A stretch of DNA of 64,000 nucleotides from Kribbella voronezhensis (lineage in GTDB: Bacteria; Actinomycetota; Actinomycetes; Propionibacteriales; Kribbellaceae). The stretch spans positions 3,603,403 to 3,667,402 of the forward strand of contig NZ_SOCE01000001.1 of assembly GCF_004365175.1 (NCBI RefSeq). Direction: 5' to 3'. Below are positions 1-8,701 of the stretch, piece by piece. Each line of letters opens with the position of its first letter. The stretch's first letter is position 1. A program made the translations under genes and the position numbers. Below the pieces are notes generated by a model. The model was not told where the DNA came from, made no database searches, and was given only the letters and a program-made list of their open reading frames with translations.

Positions 1-680
1 TCGAGACCGCCCCCGCCAGTGGGGACCGGCCGCAACTGGTCGGCGCGGCAGCCGAGCTCGCCCAGGGCGGCACGGGTCGCAGCGAACCGACCATCGCAGT
101 ACGGGGTCATGGTGAGGGCGACGGCGGTGCCGGTGGCGCGGGGATGGATCCCGAGGAGCTGCGATATGCGCCTCGGCCGCCGAAGCGGTTCCTCTGGCTG
201 CGCCGGCTGGCCGTGCTCGCCGTAGTACTGGCTCTGATCGCCGGCGGCGGGTGGTTCGGCTACAGCTGGACCCAGAAGCAGTACTACGTGGGCACCGACG
301 GCGACTACGTGGCGATCTTCAAGGGGGTGGACCAGGACTTCCCCGGTCTGTCCTTGTCGAGCGTCTACGAGCGGCAGCCGCTGCAGGTGGACAAGCTGCC
401 GACGTACAGCCGTGAGCAGGTGGAGGGCACCATCCAGGCGGACGACCTGGCCGGCGCCCGGACGATCGTGACCGAACTCCAGCGGGTCGCCGACGAGTGC
501 GCGGCCAAGACGAAGCCGCCGGTGAAGCCGACCACCAGCCCGACGCCGGGCAAGCCGGTCACGACGCCGACGAAGCCCGCGGTCTCCACCCCGGTCTCGA
601 AGCCGCCGGCGACCGCTCCGTCCACGCCTGCCTCGACGCCGGCCGGCGGCAATCCGGACGACTGCGACGGGGTCCGATGA
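1..680 (+). CDS. pstP: PP2C-family Ser/Thr phosphatase PstP, C-terminal part
   Basis: The gene is open at the left edge (reading frame starts at base 3) and stops at 680. Visible are the last residues of the cytoplasmic catalytic domain, an Arg/Pro-rich juxtamembrane stretch, one transmembrane segment (about bases 195-270) and an extracellular domain containing GTDGDYVAIFKG, ending in a Pro/Thr-rich tail. This is the layout of actinobacterial PstP, which dephosphorylates PknA/PknB and their cell-wall substrates. The catalytic metal-binding motifs lie outside the window. The stop codon overlaps the rodA start, and the order pstP-rodA-pbpA-pknB is the canonical actinobacterial one, which supports the call more strongly than the fragment alone. 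Confidence 0.88.
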   Translation, partial: ETAPASGDRPQLVGAAAELAQGGTGRSEPTIAVRGHGEGDGGAGGAGMDPEELRYAPRPPKRFLWLRRLAVLAVVLALIAGGGWFGYSWTQKQYYVGTDGDYVAIFKGVDQDFPGLSLSSVYERQPLQVDKLPTYSREQVEGTIQADDLAGARTIVTELQRVADECAAKTKPPVKPTTSPTPGKPVTTPTKPAVSTPVSKPPATAPSTPASTPAGGNPDDCDGVR

Positions 681-2074
681 GCATCGCCTCGACGTCGGTC
701 ATCCAGATCATGCCCCGTACCCGGCGCGGCGTGGAGCTGATGCTGCTGATCATCGCGATCGGCGTCTCGGTCGGCGCCTACGTCAACATCGGCCTCACCG
801 TGCAGGACAAGGTCCCGGCCAGCACCGGGTACTACGCGGCCGGTATCGGCCTGCTCGCGCTGATCGCCCACCTCGCCCTGCGCTACCGCGCCCCGTACGC
901 CGACCCGGTGCTGCTGCCCTGCGCGGTGCTCCTGAACGGCCTCGGCGTCGCGATGATCCACCGGATCGACCTCGGCCTCGAGGCGATCGCGATCGCCAAC
1001 AACCGGACCCCGAAGTCGCCGGCGGCTCCGCAGCAGATCACCTGGACCGCGGTCGGCATCGTCTTGTTCCTCGTGGTGGTGCTGGTGATCAGGGACCACC
1101 GCCGGTTGCAGGCACTCACCTACACGGCCGGCCTGGCCGGTCTGGTGCTGCTCGTGCTGCCGCTGATCCCGGGCCTCGGCGTCAACCTGAACGGCGCCCG
1201 GATCTGGATCCGGCTGGCCGGGATGTCCTTCCAGCCCGGTGAGTTCGCCAAGTTGTGCCTGGTCATCTTCTTCGCCGGCTACCTGGTGGTGAAGCGGGAC
1301 GTGCTGACGCTGGCCGGGCACCGGTTCCTCGGGCTCGACCTGCCGCGGGCTCGCGACCTCGGCCCGATCGGGGTCGCCTGGCTGGTCAGCTTGGGCGTGC
1401 TGGTGTTCGAGAGCGATCTCGGTTCGTCGTTGTTGTTCTTCGGCCTGTTCCTGTTCCTGCTGTACGTGTCGACCGAGCGGGCCGGCTGGCTGATCATCGG
1501 TGGGCTGCTGTTCGTCGGCGGCGCCTTCTTCGCGTACTCCGCGATCGGGCACGTGCATAAGCGGATCACCGACTGGCTGGACCCGTTCTCGATCGACGGT
1601 GGCCAGATCGCGGTCGGCCTGATGGGCCAGGCCTGGGGCGGCGTCCTCGGCCGCGGCCTCGGCCAGGGCCGGCCGGAACTCACCCTGTACGCGAACAGCG
1701 ACATGATCATCTCCTCGTTCGCCGAGGAGCTGGGTCTGACCGGCCTGATCGCGATCATCTTGATCTACACGCTCATCATCGAACGTGGCCTGCGGACGGC
1801 ACTCGGCTGCCGGGACATCTTCGGCAAGCTGGTCGCGACCGGTCTGGCGATGTCGTTCGCGCTGCAGGTGTTCGTGATCGTCGGCGGTGTCACCGGCCTG
1901 ATCCCGCTGACCGGTCTGGCCACACCGTTCATGGCGCTGGGCGGTACGTCGCTGGTGGCGAACTGGGCGATCATCGCGCTGCTGCTGCGGATCAGTGACC
2001 AGGCCCGCCGGCCGCAGACCCCGGCGGCTCCCGTGTCCGACGAGACGATCGCCATGGCGGTGCAGAAGCAGTGA
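677..2074 (+). CDS. rodA: SEDS-family peptidoglycan polymerase RodA/FtsW
   Basis: A 465-residue polytopic membrane protein of the FtsW/RodA/SpoVE family, the lipid II-polymerising glycosyltransferase that works with a class B PBP. The conserved segment GVNLNGARIWIRLAG followed by FQPGEFAKL lies near residue 170-190, and a second conserved region (DLGSS, then GLGQGRP) follows. I chose ATG 677 because it overlaps the pstP stop (ATGA) and gives a normal N-terminus; longer readings begin inside pstP in another frame. The stop overlaps the GTG of pbpA, so the two partners are translationally coupled. Its position beside pbpA and pknB favours RodA over the divisome FtsW. Confidence 0.95.
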   Translation: MSIASTSVIQIMPRTRRGVELMLLIIAIGVSVGAYVNIGLTVQDKVPASTGYYAAGIGLLALIAHLALRYRAPYADPVLLPCAVLLNGLGVAMIHRIDLGLEAIAIANNRTPKSPAAPQQITWTAVGIVLFLVVVLVIRDHRRLQALTYTAGLAGLVLLVLPLIPGLGVNLNGARIWIRLAGMSFQPGEFAKLCLVIFFAGYLVVKRDVLTLAGHRFLGLDLPRARDLGPIGVAWLVSLGVLVFESDLGSSLLFFGLFLFLLYVSTERAGWLIIGGLLFVGGAFFAYSAIGHVHKRITDWLDPFSIDGGQIAVGLMGQAWGGVLGRGLGQGRPELTLYANSDMIISSFAEELGLTGLIAIILIYTLIIERGLRTALGCRDIFGKLVATGLAMSFALQVFVIVGGVTGLIPLTGLATPFMALGGTSLVANWAIIALLLRISDQARRPQTPAAPVSDETIAMAVQKQ

Positions 2075-3528
2075 ACTCAGCAATCCGACGACTGGCCGTG
2101 GCCGCGATCATCCTGATGCTCGCGCTGATGGCGAACTCCACCTATCTGCAGGCCTTCCGGGCCGGTGACCTGAACGGACGCAACGACAACCGGCGGGTCC
2201 GCGACTCGCAGTTCTCGGTGAACCGCGGGCCGATCCTGGTCGGCAGTGTGCCGATCGCGCAGAGCAAGCCGTCCAACGACCGGTTCGTGTTCCAGCGGAC
2301 CTATCCGCAGAACATCGCCGAGGCCTACGCCCCGGTGACCGGCTACTACTCGTACCTGTTCGGCCGGGCCGGGATCGAGCTGAGCCAGAACTCCGAGCTG
2401 AACGGCTCCGACCCGTCGATGGCGTTCCGCCGGGTGGTCGACGTGATCACCGATCGCCGCCAGCAGGGCGCGAGCGTCACGCTGACGCTGAACGCGGCGG
2501 CCCAGATCGCGGCGTACAACGGGCTTGCGGGCAAGACCGGTGCGGTGGTCGCGCTCGAGCCGAAGACCGGCAAGGTGCTCGCGATGGTGAGCCGGCCGTC
2601 CTACGACCCGAACCAACTGGCGGGGCACGACCTGAACAAGGTCGCCGCCAACTGGAAGAAGCTGACCGAGGACAAGTCCCGGCCGATGTCGAACCGGGCG
2701 ATCAAGGAGCTCTACCCGCCGGGTTCGACGTTCAAGCTGGTCACCGCCGCCGCCGCGCTGTCCAGCGGCAAGTACAACCCACAGACGCAGGTGCGCTCGC
2801 CGGCCGAGCTGGACCTGCCGCAGACCACCGTCAAGCTGCCCAACGAGAACGGGAAGAACTGCGGCGGCAGCGACAACGCGACCCTGACGGTCGCACTGCG
2901 GAACTCGTGCAACACCGCGTTCGGCTCGATCGGCCTGGACCTCGGCCCGGACGCGCTTCGCGACCAGGCGGAGAAGTTCGGCTTCGGTGAGCGGCAACTG
3001 CCCGAACTGGGCGCCGCGGCCAGCCAGTTCCCGACCGACCCGAACGCGCCGCAGACCGCTCAGTCGGCGATCGGCCAGTTCGACGTCCGGGCCACGCCGC
3101 TGCAGATGGCGATGGTGTCGGCCGGGATCGCCAACGGCGGCAACGTGATGAAGCCGTACCTGGTCCAGAACATCAAGACCGTCGACCTGAAGACGGTGTC
3201 CGAGACCAAGCCGGAGTCACTGCACCAGGCGGTCAGCCCCGAGGTCGCGAACCAGCTGACCCAGATGATGATCGACGTGGTGCAGAACGGCACCGGCAAG
3301 CCCGGCCAGATCAAGGACGTCCAGGTCGCCGGCAAGACCGGTACGGCGCAGACGACGCCGGACAAGCCCCCGTTCGCCTGGTTCACCGCCTTCGCGCCCG
3401 CCAATGACCCGAAGATCGCGGTCGCGGTGATGATCGAGGACGCGAACGTCCCGCGCAACGACATCGCCGGCGGCGCGCTGGCGGCGCCGATCGCCAAAGC
3501 GGTGATGGAAGCGGTGCTGGGGCAGTGA
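2071..3528 (+). CDS. pbpA: Class B penicillin-binding protein PbpA
   Basis: A 485-residue monofunctional transpeptidase that cross-links peptidoglycan outside the membrane. An N-terminal membrane anchor is followed by a dimerisation-type domain and the transpeptidase domain. The three active-site motifs are present: STFK at residues 219-222 (Ser219 nucleophile), SCN at 279-281 and KTG at 422-424. GTG 2071 overlaps the rodA stop codon (GTGA). The length is close to mycobacterial PbpA, and the gene sits between rodA and pknB as in other actinomycetes. No unusual features were seen. Confidence 0.95.
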   Translation: MNSAIRRLAVAAIILMLALMANSTYLQAFRAGDLNGRNDNRRVRDSQFSVNRGPILVGSVPIAQSKPSNDRFVFQRTYPQNIAEAYAPVTGYYSYLFGRAGIELSQNSELNGSDPSMAFRRVVDVITDRRQQGASVTLTLNAAAQIAAYNGLAGKTGAVVALEPKTGKVLAMVSRPSYDPNQLAGHDLNKVAANWKKLTEDKSRPMSNRAIKELYPPGSTFKLVTAAAALSSGKYNPQTQVRSPAELDLPQTTVKLPNENGKNCGGSDNATLTVALRNSCNTAFGSIGLDLGPDALRDQAEKFGFGERQLPELGAAASQFPTDPNAPQTAQSAIGQFDVRATPLQMAMVSAGIANGGNVMKPYLVQNIKTVDLKTVSETKPESLHQAVSPEVANQLTQMMIDVVQNGTGKPGQIKDVQVAGKTGTAQTTPDKPPFAWFTAFAPANDPKIAVAVMIEDANVPRNDIAGGALAAPIAKAVMEAVLGQ

Positions 3529-3655
3529 CGACGATGAGGTACAACCGGGTGACAGAACGTCCGCCGTACCAGGGCCGGCTGGTGATCACAGCTACCGTGG
3601 GCGGATTGAGTGTGTTTTGGCCGAGTTCGATCCGCGCAGGTTGGAAGGCAGAGGA

Positions 3656-5518
3656 ATGACATCGCAGGCACGTCTCGTCGGCGGCCGCTACGAAGAGGGC
3701 GAACCGCTGGGTCGAGGGGGCATGGCCGATGTCCGCAAGGGCATCGACAACCGGCTCGGGCGAACGGTCGCGATCAAGCGGCTCCGGGTCGATCTGGCCA
3801 GCGACTCCACCTTCCAGGCCAGATTCCGGCGCGAGGCCCAGTCGGCCGCCTCGCTGAACCACCCGACCATCGTGTCGGTCTACGACACCGGTGAGGAACC
3901 GGACCCGAACGGTTCCGGCGTCACCATCCCGTACATCGTGATGGAGTACGTGGCCGGCAAGACGCTGCGAGACCTGATCCGCGAGGGCCGCAAGATCATG
4001 CCCGAGCGCGCCCTGGAGATCACCTCCGGCGTGCTCGAGGCGCTCGACTACAGCCACCGGGCCGGCATCGTGCACCGCGACATCAAGCCCGGCAACGTGA
4101 TGCTGACCCCGCAGGGTCAGGTCAAGGTGATGGACTTCGGGATCGCCCGGGCCGTCGCGGACACCTCGTCGACGATGACCCAGACCGCCGCGGTGATCGG
4201 TACGGCGCAGTACCTGTCGCCCGAGCAGGCCCGTGGTGAGACCGTCGACGCGCGCTCCGACCTCTACTCGACCGGCTGCCTGCTGTACGAACTGCTCGTC
4301 GGGCGGCCGCCGTTCGTGGGGGAGTCGCCGGTGTCGGTGGCCTACCAGCACGTCCGGGAAGAGCCGCTGCCGCCGTCCTCGTTCGACCCGGACATCCCGC
4401 CGGAGGTCGACGCGGTCGTCCTGAAGGCACTGACCAAGAACCGCGAGCACCGCTACCAGAGCGCGTCGGAGATGCGGGCCGACATCCACCGGGTGCTAGC
4501 CGGCCAGCAGGTGACCGCGCCGATGGCCGCGATCGCCGAGACCCGCGCGATCCAGCCGACCGCGGTAGCTCCGGCGGCGGCCGCCACCCAGGCGTACCGT
4601 CCGGCGAGCGACCTGCTGCCGCCGGACGACGGCGACGACGACGTCGAGGCGGCCCGGGCCCGGCGGAACCGTGGCCTGGCGTACTTCCTGCTCGGCCTGG
4701 CGATCGTGGCCGTCGCGGTCGGCGCCTACGCGATCATCACGAACCTGGGCAAGAAGGACAACCCGCCCCCGGTCACCCAGGTCGCCGTACCGAGCGTCGT
4801 CGGCAAGCCGGTGGCCGAGGCGACCGCGATCGTGGAGGCGAAGGGCCTGCAGGTGGCCACGACCTCGGCGGCCAGCACCGACGTACCGAAGGGCTCGGTG
4901 GCCAGGCAGCAGCCGGGTGCGAATGCAATGGTCGACAAGAACTCGACCGTCACCCTGGTGGTGTCCGCGGGCCCGAACACGTTCCCGGTGCCGGATGTGC
5001 TCGGCAAGTCCGAGCAGGACGCCCGGGACGCGTTGGAGAACGCTCCGGGCAAGTTCGAGGTGGCGTCCAAGGTGAACAGGGCGGACAGCGACCAGCCCAA
5101 GGACACCGTGATCAAGGTCAGCCCCGATCCCAGCGGCCAGTACGCGCCGGGCACCAAGTTCACCCTGACGCTGTCCAACGGCAGCTCGAAGGTGGACGTG
5201 CCGGACGTCACCACGCAGAACCAGGACGACGCCACCAACACCCTCAAGGGTCTCGGCCTGGCCGTCGGTTACCTGCAGGACAAGTCGGACCCGAACGCGG
5301 TCGAGGGCACGGTCGTCAAGCAGAGCGTGAAGGCCGGCTCGAAGGTGCCCAAGGGCACGAAGGTGATCCTGTCGATCGCGGTCGCGGCGGACCAGCCGTC
5401 GAACACCCCGAGCAACACGCCGACCAACACGCCGACGGAGTCCAACACGCCGATCATCGGCGGCGGCGGACCGGGTCTGCCGCAGCAGCCGAGTGGCGGC
5501 AGCAGCGGCGAGCGCTGA
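3656..5518 (+). CDS. pknB: PASTA-domain Ser/Thr protein kinase PknB
   Basis: A 620-residue membrane kinase. The N-terminal Hanks-type domain shows the glycine loop LGRGGMADV, VAIK with Lys41, HRDIKPGN (catalytic Asp142) and DFG at 160-162. One transmembrane helix lies near residues 340-362. Three extracellular PASTA repeats (about 376-440, 441-512 and 513-580) would bind muropeptide or lipid II; a Thr/Pro/Gly-rich tail follows. ATG 3656 is preceded by a purine-rich ribosome-binding site (GGCAGAGGA); the frame is open further upstream to a TTG but lacks one there. Many PknB proteins have four PASTA repeats; three are clear here. A strong terminator follows immediately. Confidence 0.95.
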   Translation: MTSQARLVGGRYEEGEPLGRGGMADVRKGIDNRLGRTVAIKRLRVDLASDSTFQARFRREAQSAASLNHPTIVSVYDTGEEPDPNGSGVTIPYIVMEYVAGKTLRDLIREGRKIMPERALEITSGVLEALDYSHRAGIVHRDIKPGNVMLTPQGQVKVMDFGIARAVADTSSTMTQTAAVIGTAQYLSPEQARGETVDARSDLYSTGCLLYELLVGRPPFVGESPVSVAYQHVREEPLPPSSFDPDIPPEVDAVVLKALTKNREHRYQSASEMRADIHRVLAGQQVTAPMAAIAETRAIQPTAVAPAAAATQAYRPASDLLPPDDGDDDVEAARARRNRGLAYFLLGLAIVAVAVGAYAIITNLGKKDNPPPVTQVAVPSVVGKPVAEATAIVEAKGLQVATTSAASTDVPKGSVARQQPGANAMVDKNSTVTLVVSAGPNTFPVPDVLGKSEQDARDALENAPGKFEVASKVNRADSDQPKDTVIKVSPDPSGQYAPGTKFTLTLSNGSSKVDVPDVTTQNQDDATNTLKGLGLAVGYLQDKSDPNAVEGTVVKQSVKAGSKVPKGTKVILSIAVAADQPSNTPSNTPTNTPTESNTPIIGGGGPGLPQQPSGGSSGER

Positions 5519-5529
5519 GGCAGAACGGC

Positions 5530-5562
5530 AAAGGACCGCGGGATTCGTCCCGCGGTCCTTTT
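5530..5562 (+). terminator. Rho-independent terminator after pknB
   Basis: A perfect 14-bp stem (5530-5543 with 5548-5561) closed by a TTCG tetraloop and flanked by an A-run on one side and a T-run on the other. Because both flanks suit termination it can serve pknB (+) and the converging trpG-like gene (-). Confidence 0.9.
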
Positions 5563-5616
5563 GCTTGTCCCGGTTGTTCGGGTCCCGGTTGTGCGGGTCC
5601 CAGCTGCTGGGCTGGT

Positions 5617-6243
5617 TCAGCTGACGACGGGAGCCATCCCGGCCGAGCGGGCGACCGCGCCGGAGTCGCCGCAGATCGCGAGCCAGTTGGCCAGCATCCG
5701 GTGGCCGCCTTCGGTGAGCACCGACTCCGGGTGGAACTGGACGCCTTCGACCGGCAGGTCCCGGTGCCGCGCGGCCATGATCACGCCGGCCTCGGTCCGC
5801 GCCGTCACCTGCAGTTCGTCGGGCACGCTGTCCTGCGCGATCGCGAGGGAGTGGTACCTGGTGGCGGTGAACGGCGACGGCAGCCCGGCGAGCACGCCGG
5901 CGCCCTCGTGGAACACCTGGCTGGTCTTGCCGTGCAGCAACTCGTCGGCGCGGCCGACGACACCGCCGTACGCGACGCCGATCGCCTGCAGGCCGAGGCA
6001 GACCCCGAAGATCGGGACCTCGCCACCCGCCTCCCGGACGATGTCGACGCACGCGCCGGCTTCCTCCGGCGTCCCTGGTCCGGGCGACAGCAGGACGCCG
6101 TCGTACGCCGTGACCTGGTCAGGGGTGACCTCGTCGTTGCGCAGCACTGTGGTGTCGGCCTGCAACTGCTGCAGGTACTGCACCAAGTTGTAGACGAAGG
6201 AGTCGTAGTTGTCGACGACAAGGATGCGCGGCATGCGCACCAT
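5617..6243 (-). CDS. trpG: Type 1 glutamine amidotransferase, anthranilate/aminodeoxychorismate synthase component II
   Basis: About 208 residues of a class I glutamine amidotransferase that releases ammonia from glutamine for anthranilate or aminodeoxychorismate synthase. Motifs: LVVDNYDSFVYNL at the N-terminus, PGPGTPEEAG, the nucleophile Cys82 in FGVCLGL, and the His171/Glu173 pair in FHPES. A second in-frame ATG at 6234 would start at MPRILVV and may be the true start; neither has a strong ribosome-binding site. No synthase component I is nearby; in actinomycetes this stand-alone gene is conserved between pknB and crgA. Whether it serves tryptophan or folate synthesis cannot be decided from sequence. 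Confidence 0.9.
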   Translation of the reverse strand: MVRMPRILVVDNYDSFVYNLVQYLQQLQADTTVLRNDEVTPDQVTAYDGVLLSPGPGTPEEAGACVDIVREAGGEVPIFGVCLGLQAIGVAYGGVVGRADELLHGKTSQVFHEGAGVLAGLPSPFTATRYHSLAIAQDSVPDELQVTARTEAGVIMAARHRDLPVEGVQFHPESVLTEGGHRMLANWLAICGDSGAVARSAGMAPVVS

Positions 6244-6277
6244 TCTGACAGGCCCGCGGAAACCGCGTGGACCTGTT

Positions 6278-7054
6278 TCAGCGACCGCTGCCGGTGACCG
6301 ACGGGCTGGCCGTCGGCACCTTGGGGAAGCCCGGCACTGTCGCGCTCTGCAGGTCCAGGGTGCCCTCGTACGCCGGCATGGCGATCGACGACTCCGTCTT
6401 CACCTCGTAGCCGAGCTGGAACTTCACCACGTAGTCCTGCAGATTGTCGATGTACTGCGAATCGTCGAGCGCCTTCTGCAGCTTCCGCCGGTCACCGATC
6501 GCGGTGATCTTGTACGGCGGCAGGTAGGGCACGCCGTGCAGGACCACCGAGTTGCCCACGCACTTGATGCCGGTGGTCGAGATGACCCGGTGGTTCTGGA
6601 TCGAGATCGCGTCGGCGCCACCGGCCCAGAGCGCGTTCACGACGGCCTGGATGTCCTGCTGGTGGATCACCAGCCAGTCGGCGTCGACGTCCGGGTTGTC
6701 CTTCACCACTTGTGACGGGGCGTCCTTGAGCGTGACGGTCAGTCCCGGGCCGGTGACCGGCACCGTCCCGACCTGCTCGGACAGGTCCTTCAGTTGCTTG
6801 GCCAGCTTGGGCGCGATCGAGCCCTGCTGCGTCTGCAGTTTCTCGATGTCCTGGCTCAGCTCCGCGTGCTGGCGGGTCAGGGTCGCGCTGCGGCGGCTCT
6901 GTTCCTCCACGAGGCCTGCGAGCGTAGTGTTGCGACTAGGGCGCAGGTCGGTACCACGGGCATTGGTGGCACTGGTCGCGAACAGCAGACCGGCGCACAT
7001 CAGCGCCACTGGCGCACTCGCGCGCCAGAGCGAAAAACGCCGCAGCCTGCTCAC
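6278..7054 (-). CDS. DUF881 family membrane-anchored protein
   Basis: A 258-residue protein with a short basic N-terminus, one membrane anchor (residues about 12-30), a coiled-coil stretch (residues about 40-90) and a DUF881 domain. The family is conserved in actinomycetes and Firmicutes near division genes; its biochemical role is not established, though an extracellular position is expected. I chose GTG 7054 because it has an AAGGGG ribosome-binding site 7 nt upstream; the open frame extends to 7147 without one. It lies next to crgA on the opposite strand, in the usual actinobacterial order. Confidence 0.85.
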   Translation of the reverse strand: MSRLRRFSLWRASAPVALMCAGLLFATSATNARGTDLRPSRNTTLAGLVEEQSRRSATLTRQHAELSQDIEKLQTQQGSIAPKLAKQLKDLSEQVGTVPVTGPGLTVTLKDAPSQVVKDNPDVDADWLVIHQQDIQAVVNALWAGGADAISIQNHRVISTTGIKCVGNSVVLHGVPYLPPYKITAIGDRRKLQKALDDSQYIDNLQDYVVKFQLGYEVKTESSIAMPAYEGTLDLQSATVPGFPKVPTASPSVTGSGR

Positions 7055-7180
7055 CCGTGAACCCCTTGCTCCCGTCTGCACTACGCTAACCGAGGCCAGA
7101 CCCAGTGGTGTGGCTGGTGCCGGCCTCGCGAACCGAGGCGACACCACTCACCTTAGTGTCCGCTACAAGGAGTCGAATCC

Positions 7181-7447
7181 GTGCCCGAGTCGAGCAGTCG
7201 CAAAACGAAGAAGTCCTCCGCCGAGAAGGTGAAGGTGGAGAAGACTCCGAAGAAGCCACGCACCACCAGTCGCGTCTGGGTGGCGCCGCTGATGCTCGGC
7301 TGCTGGCTGCTCGGACTCGCCTGGCTGGTCGTCTTCTACGTGGCCGGCCAGGACATCCCGGTGATGAAGGACCTGAACAACTGGAACCTGCTGATCGGCA
7401 TGGGCCTGATCGCCGTCGGTTTCGTCGTCTCCACGCAGTGGATCTGA
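7181..7447 (+). CDS. crgA: Cell division protein CrgA
   Basis: An 88-residue protein with a basic, Lys-rich N-terminus and two transmembrane helices joined by a short loop (AGQDIPVMKDLNNWNLLIG), the signature of CrgA. In Mycobacterium and Streptomyces CrgA interacts with FtsZ-ring and PBP proteins and influences septation. GTG 7181 has an AAGGAG ribosome-binding site. It diverges from the DUF881 gene and is followed by a strong terminator. Confidence 0.95.
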   Translation: MPESSSRKTKKSSAEKVKVEKTPKKPRTTSRVWVAPLMLGCWLLGLAWLVVFYVAGQDIPVMKDLNNWNLLIGMGLIAVGFVVSTQWI

Positions 7448-7497
7448 CCCTGTTCAGCTAGTACTTCTTCGCGCGCACCGGCGTCGCGGAACACCTC

Positions 7498-7545
7498 GGA
7501 CCTGAGCCGGCGACCGGGCGCAACCGGCTCAGGTCCGGGGTTTCT
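7498..7545 (+). terminator. Terminator after crgA
   Basis: A perfect 13-bp inverted repeat (7498-7510 with 7524-7536, GGACCTGAGCCGG and complement) around a 13-nt loop, followed by a G-then-T-rich run. It stands about 50 bp after the crgA stop. Confidence 0.8.
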
Positions 7546-7576
7546 CGTGTTTTTCGGCCGAATGACACCACTGCAG

Positions 7577-7713
7577 TTATCCACATGGGTATCCCCAGGT
7601 GTGCACAGCTTTCGCGACCGTTGTCCCCAGGTTGTCCCCGGATTTCGGCCGATTCGGGGACAAAATCGCCGAAATCTGTGGATCAACAAGGTTTGATCAC
7701 CGTCTTATCCACA
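7577..7713. other. DnaA-box-like cluster between convergent genes
   Basis: Two perfect TTATCCACA nonamers (7577-7585 and 7705-7713) bracket near matches: TTGTCCCCA at 7621, TTGTCCCCG at 7632, its inverse at 7655-7663 and TGTGGATCAA at 7677. Two interlocked 9-bp inverted repeats (7632-7640 with 7655-7663; 7641-7649 with 7668-7676) lie inside. The stretch is conspicuously rich in TCC/GGA-type boxes compared with its surroundings. It is not at a dnaA-dnaN junction, so I do not call it oriC. Confidence 0.45.
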
Positions 7714-8607
7714 ACTGGGGAAGACCTCGCTGAGCCAGCGTCCGAAGTTCTGTGGAAACTCGTGCCCCACCCCTGGCACTCGGTGGATCGAGAGCCCGAA
7801 GCCGGTCAGCCGGTCGGCCGCGTCGTCCACAACCTCCAGCAGATCATCGTCTTCGCCGATCAACACGTCGGCCGGTGACAACGGACCGGCCGCATCGGCC
7901 GGCAACTCCCGCAGAGCCGGAGCGATCACGAGTACGCCGGTCGCCCGGGTCGGTGTCGCGGTCAACGCCCAGTCGAGCGCGGCCCGGCCACCTGCCGAGA
8001 ATCCCACCGCGATGAGCGGCAGTCCGCGCAATTCGTCGGGCAGCTCGCCAAGAGCGCGGGCGATGTCCTCCACCGCACGATCCCGCTCCGGCCAGGTGCG
8101 GTACATCGGGGACATCCGCTGCGACGAGTCCACACACACCAGCGCGTAGCCGAGCTCCAGCACCTCGGCCCAGTCCGCCGCAGCCCGACCCGCGGTCTGC
8201 CCAGCCCCATGCAGCGCTACTACGACACCGCGCGCGTCATCAACGCTCGCGGGCAGCTGGATGAGTGCGGGGCGCGGGTCCGGGCTCCTGCGAGTCGCAG
8301 AGAGTGCGACCAGTTCCTGGAACTCCGGTAGTGGCTGCAGAGCGGCGAGGTCGTCGTCATCGGTGAGGATCGACGGATCCCACCAAGCGCCCGCGTCGCT
8401 GGCGGACCGTAGTACGTGGATAGCCGCCTCTGGTTCGCCGAGGGAGCCGTGCAGGCAGGCCGCGGTATGGGCGAGCTCTGCCGACCAGGGCTCGAGCTCA
8501 GGATCGGGGCGGCTCAGCAGCTCCAGGGCGGCGCGCTGCTCACCCTCGGAGTACAGCGTGAAGACGCGGTCGGACAGATCGTCGTAGCGCTGCTCTGGAG
8601 AATCCAC
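7705..8607 (-). CDS. Alpha/beta hydrolase (carboxylesterase/phospholipase-like) with N-terminal helical region
   Basis: About 300 residues. The N-terminal third is helical and TPR-like (phrases such as RVFTLYSEGEQRAALELL). The C-terminal part is an alpha/beta hydrolase: oxyanion segment VVVALHGAGQ, nucleophile elbow GFSAGG, a late Asp (IGEDDD) and a His in VPGVGHEF. The substrate is unknown. The frame opens to an ATG at 8658, but those extra 17 codons run through the operator-like repeats upstream of the divergent EXLDI gene and look non-coding, so I prefer GTG 8607; no good ribosome-binding site is visible for either. The stop codon lies inside the last DnaA-box-like nonamer. Confidence 0.7.
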   Translation of the reverse strand: MDSPEQRYDDLSDRVFTLYSEGEQRAALELLSRPDPELEPWSAELAHTAACLHGSLGEPEAAIHVLRSASDAGAWWDPSILTDDDDLAALQPLPEFQELVALSATRRSPDPRPALIQLPASVDDARGVVVALHGAGQTAGRAAADWAEVLELGYALVCVDSSQRMSPMYRTWPERDRAVEDIARALGELPDELRGLPLIAVGFSAGGRAALDWALTATPTRATGVLVIAPALRELPADAAGPLSPADVLIGEDDDLLEVVDDAADRLTGFGLSIHRVPGVGHEFPQNFGRWLSEVFPSCG

Positions 8608-8630
8608 GGGTCGATGGTGGCAGACCTTCG

Positions 8631-8690
8631 GCGTATACGCAGGGATATATGTAGACATCTACGTAGCGGTGTGCGTATAGTTCTACGTAG
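8631..8690. promoter_or_regulatory. Repeated operator-like motifs upstream of the EXLDI gene
   Basis: Two identical TCTACGTAG motifs (8658-8666 and 8682-8690, 24 bp apart), a GTAGA arm at 8651 that pairs with the first, a perfect GCGTATACGC palindrome at 8631-8640 and a GCGTATA copy at 8673-8679. They fill the divergent promoter region just before the AGGAGG site of the EXLDI gene. Autoregulation by the EXLDI protein is a guess. Confidence 0.5.
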
Positions 8691-8701
8691 GAGGAGAGCT
8701 G

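Noticed and set aside
365..2083. A 572-codon open frame on the minus strand across pstP and rodA
   Set aside because: It lies opposite two well-conserved genes and its protein is Arg/Asp/Gln-rich nonsense, typical for antisense frames in high-G+C DNA.
7561..7713. Replication origin (oriC)
   Set aside because: Only two perfect DnaA boxes, no A+T-rich unwinding region and no dnaA/dnaN beside it.
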